This document shows positions 63,445-64,000 of a stretch of 64,000 nucleotides of DNA, one piece after another. How positions within the stretch are numbered: the stretch's first letter is position 1; every line of letters begins with the position of its first letter. The stretch comes from Odontesthes bonariensis (lineage: Eukaryota > Chordata > Actinopteri > Atheriniformes > Atherinopsidae), in the NCBI RefSeq assembly GCF_027942865.1, contig NC_134511.1, forward strand, positions 1,377,001-1,441,000. Reading direction: 5' to 3'. The notes under the pieces are model-generated. The model was not told the DNA's origin, searched no databases, and worked only from the letters and a program-made list of their open reading frames with translations. A program made the position numbers and the translations under genes.

Positions 63445-64000
63445 TAAGCAAGTTTGAGTAAGCGAGAAGTTCCCGGATGCATACTAGATTCTCCGAAATG
63501 TTGGGTATGCATCATGAGGTTACTACTCATACTCAAACTACCCAAGATGCAACGTAACGTGACGTCGCCGATCGTCATTTCCTGTCAAAACGGCAGTTTC
63601 AAGCTAGCTACAACGAGGGTAGGTTCACTTCCTGTTTTCAAAACAAAAGCACCAATTGTATGGTAATGGCTTTCCCTATGATAAAAGGCAACGGGTATTT
63701 TATTTTGTGAAAATAACCGGAAGTGCGTTGCTCACTGCGGCTAGCTTTAGTAGCGCCGAATTCGTGGGAACAAAATTGTAAATAGCCGGTATTTTGTCAG
63801 GTTTGGGGATCTAAACGACTACTTTCTCGCCTGAAAATGTTTCAAATGTTGCTAAAGTTTACAGTGTTTAGAGCTTAAGTGAAATCAGCTTCAGGCCGGC
63901 TGATTTCGGCTCGGGCAGGAACGAAATGCATTGTGGGTAAACGCTCTGCATACTGTCTGATCGATGAGTATGTAGTATGGAAATATGTAGTATGTAGTAT
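63445..64000. mobile_element. fish dispersed element with AGTATG tandem end (cut by window)
   Basis: This continues the element begun at 63079 after the LTR insertion. Near the right edge, GAAATGCATTGTGGGTAAAC leads into GAGTATGTAGTATGG repeats that run off the window. The edge sequences match the array at 44940-45880. No coding frame of note is present. Confidence 0.55.

Overview
The window is a piece of a ray-finned (teleost) fish genome. Spliced vertebrate genes, teleost-style non-LTR retrotransposon tails, hAT-like ends and very abundant minisatellites all point that way; the species cannot be named from the sequence. Gene order is CFAP77 (+), a BARHL1-type homeobox gene (+), DDX31 (-) and AK8 (-, 5' part beyond the window). 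This matches the human 9q34 order, except that GTF3C4, which sits between DDX31 and AK8 in human, is not visible. I rebuilt the exons by hand from splice sites, reading phase and remembered family sequence, with no alignment tool. Every junction is in phase, giving predicted proteins of 243 aa (CFAP77), 237 aa (barhl1), 670 aa (DDX31) and 217 aa of the AK8 C-terminal half.

Layout: 1-1960 dispersed repeats, including a hAT-like element with a LINE tail inside; 1970-20866 CFAP77, whose introns hold an L1 insertion with a 17-bp target duplication, a hAT remnant with a BED-finger fragment, several minisatellites and an 8-kb hexamer array; 21065-22600 a TGATCAATAACC array; 22715-28855 barhl1, with a G-rich 10-mer array and a 4-kb array in its second intron; 28856-31215 spacer, hexamer array and DDX31 3' UTR; 31216-53100 DDX31 with about a dozen intronic arrays; 53310-54670 an intergenic array; 55305-62759 AK8 exons separated by arrays; 62760-64000 AK8 intron with a likely solo LTR and the start of another repeat element.

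Tandem arrays occupy roughly 36 kb, more than half the window, yet none interrupts a coding exon. Almost all very long open reading frames here are translations of these arrays and are not genes. CFAP77 and AK8 are ciliary proteins, and CFAP77 has an RFX X-box-like motif in its promoter. DDX31 is a nucleolar RNA helicase and barhl1 a neural transcription factor; these four are neighbours by ancient linkage, not an operon.

I see no convincing new multi-gene system. The most unusual items are: (1) a 1602-bp DDX31 intron made of 12-bp repeats that is a multiple of three and fully open in the frame of both flanking exons; (2) a 3.8-kb satellite that appears to have grown from the tip of an inverted-repeat transposon; (3) the 8-kb AAAGCC array with higher-order repeats; (4) AK8 with Arg in place of the Walker A Lys; (5) a strongly diverged, shortened barhl1.
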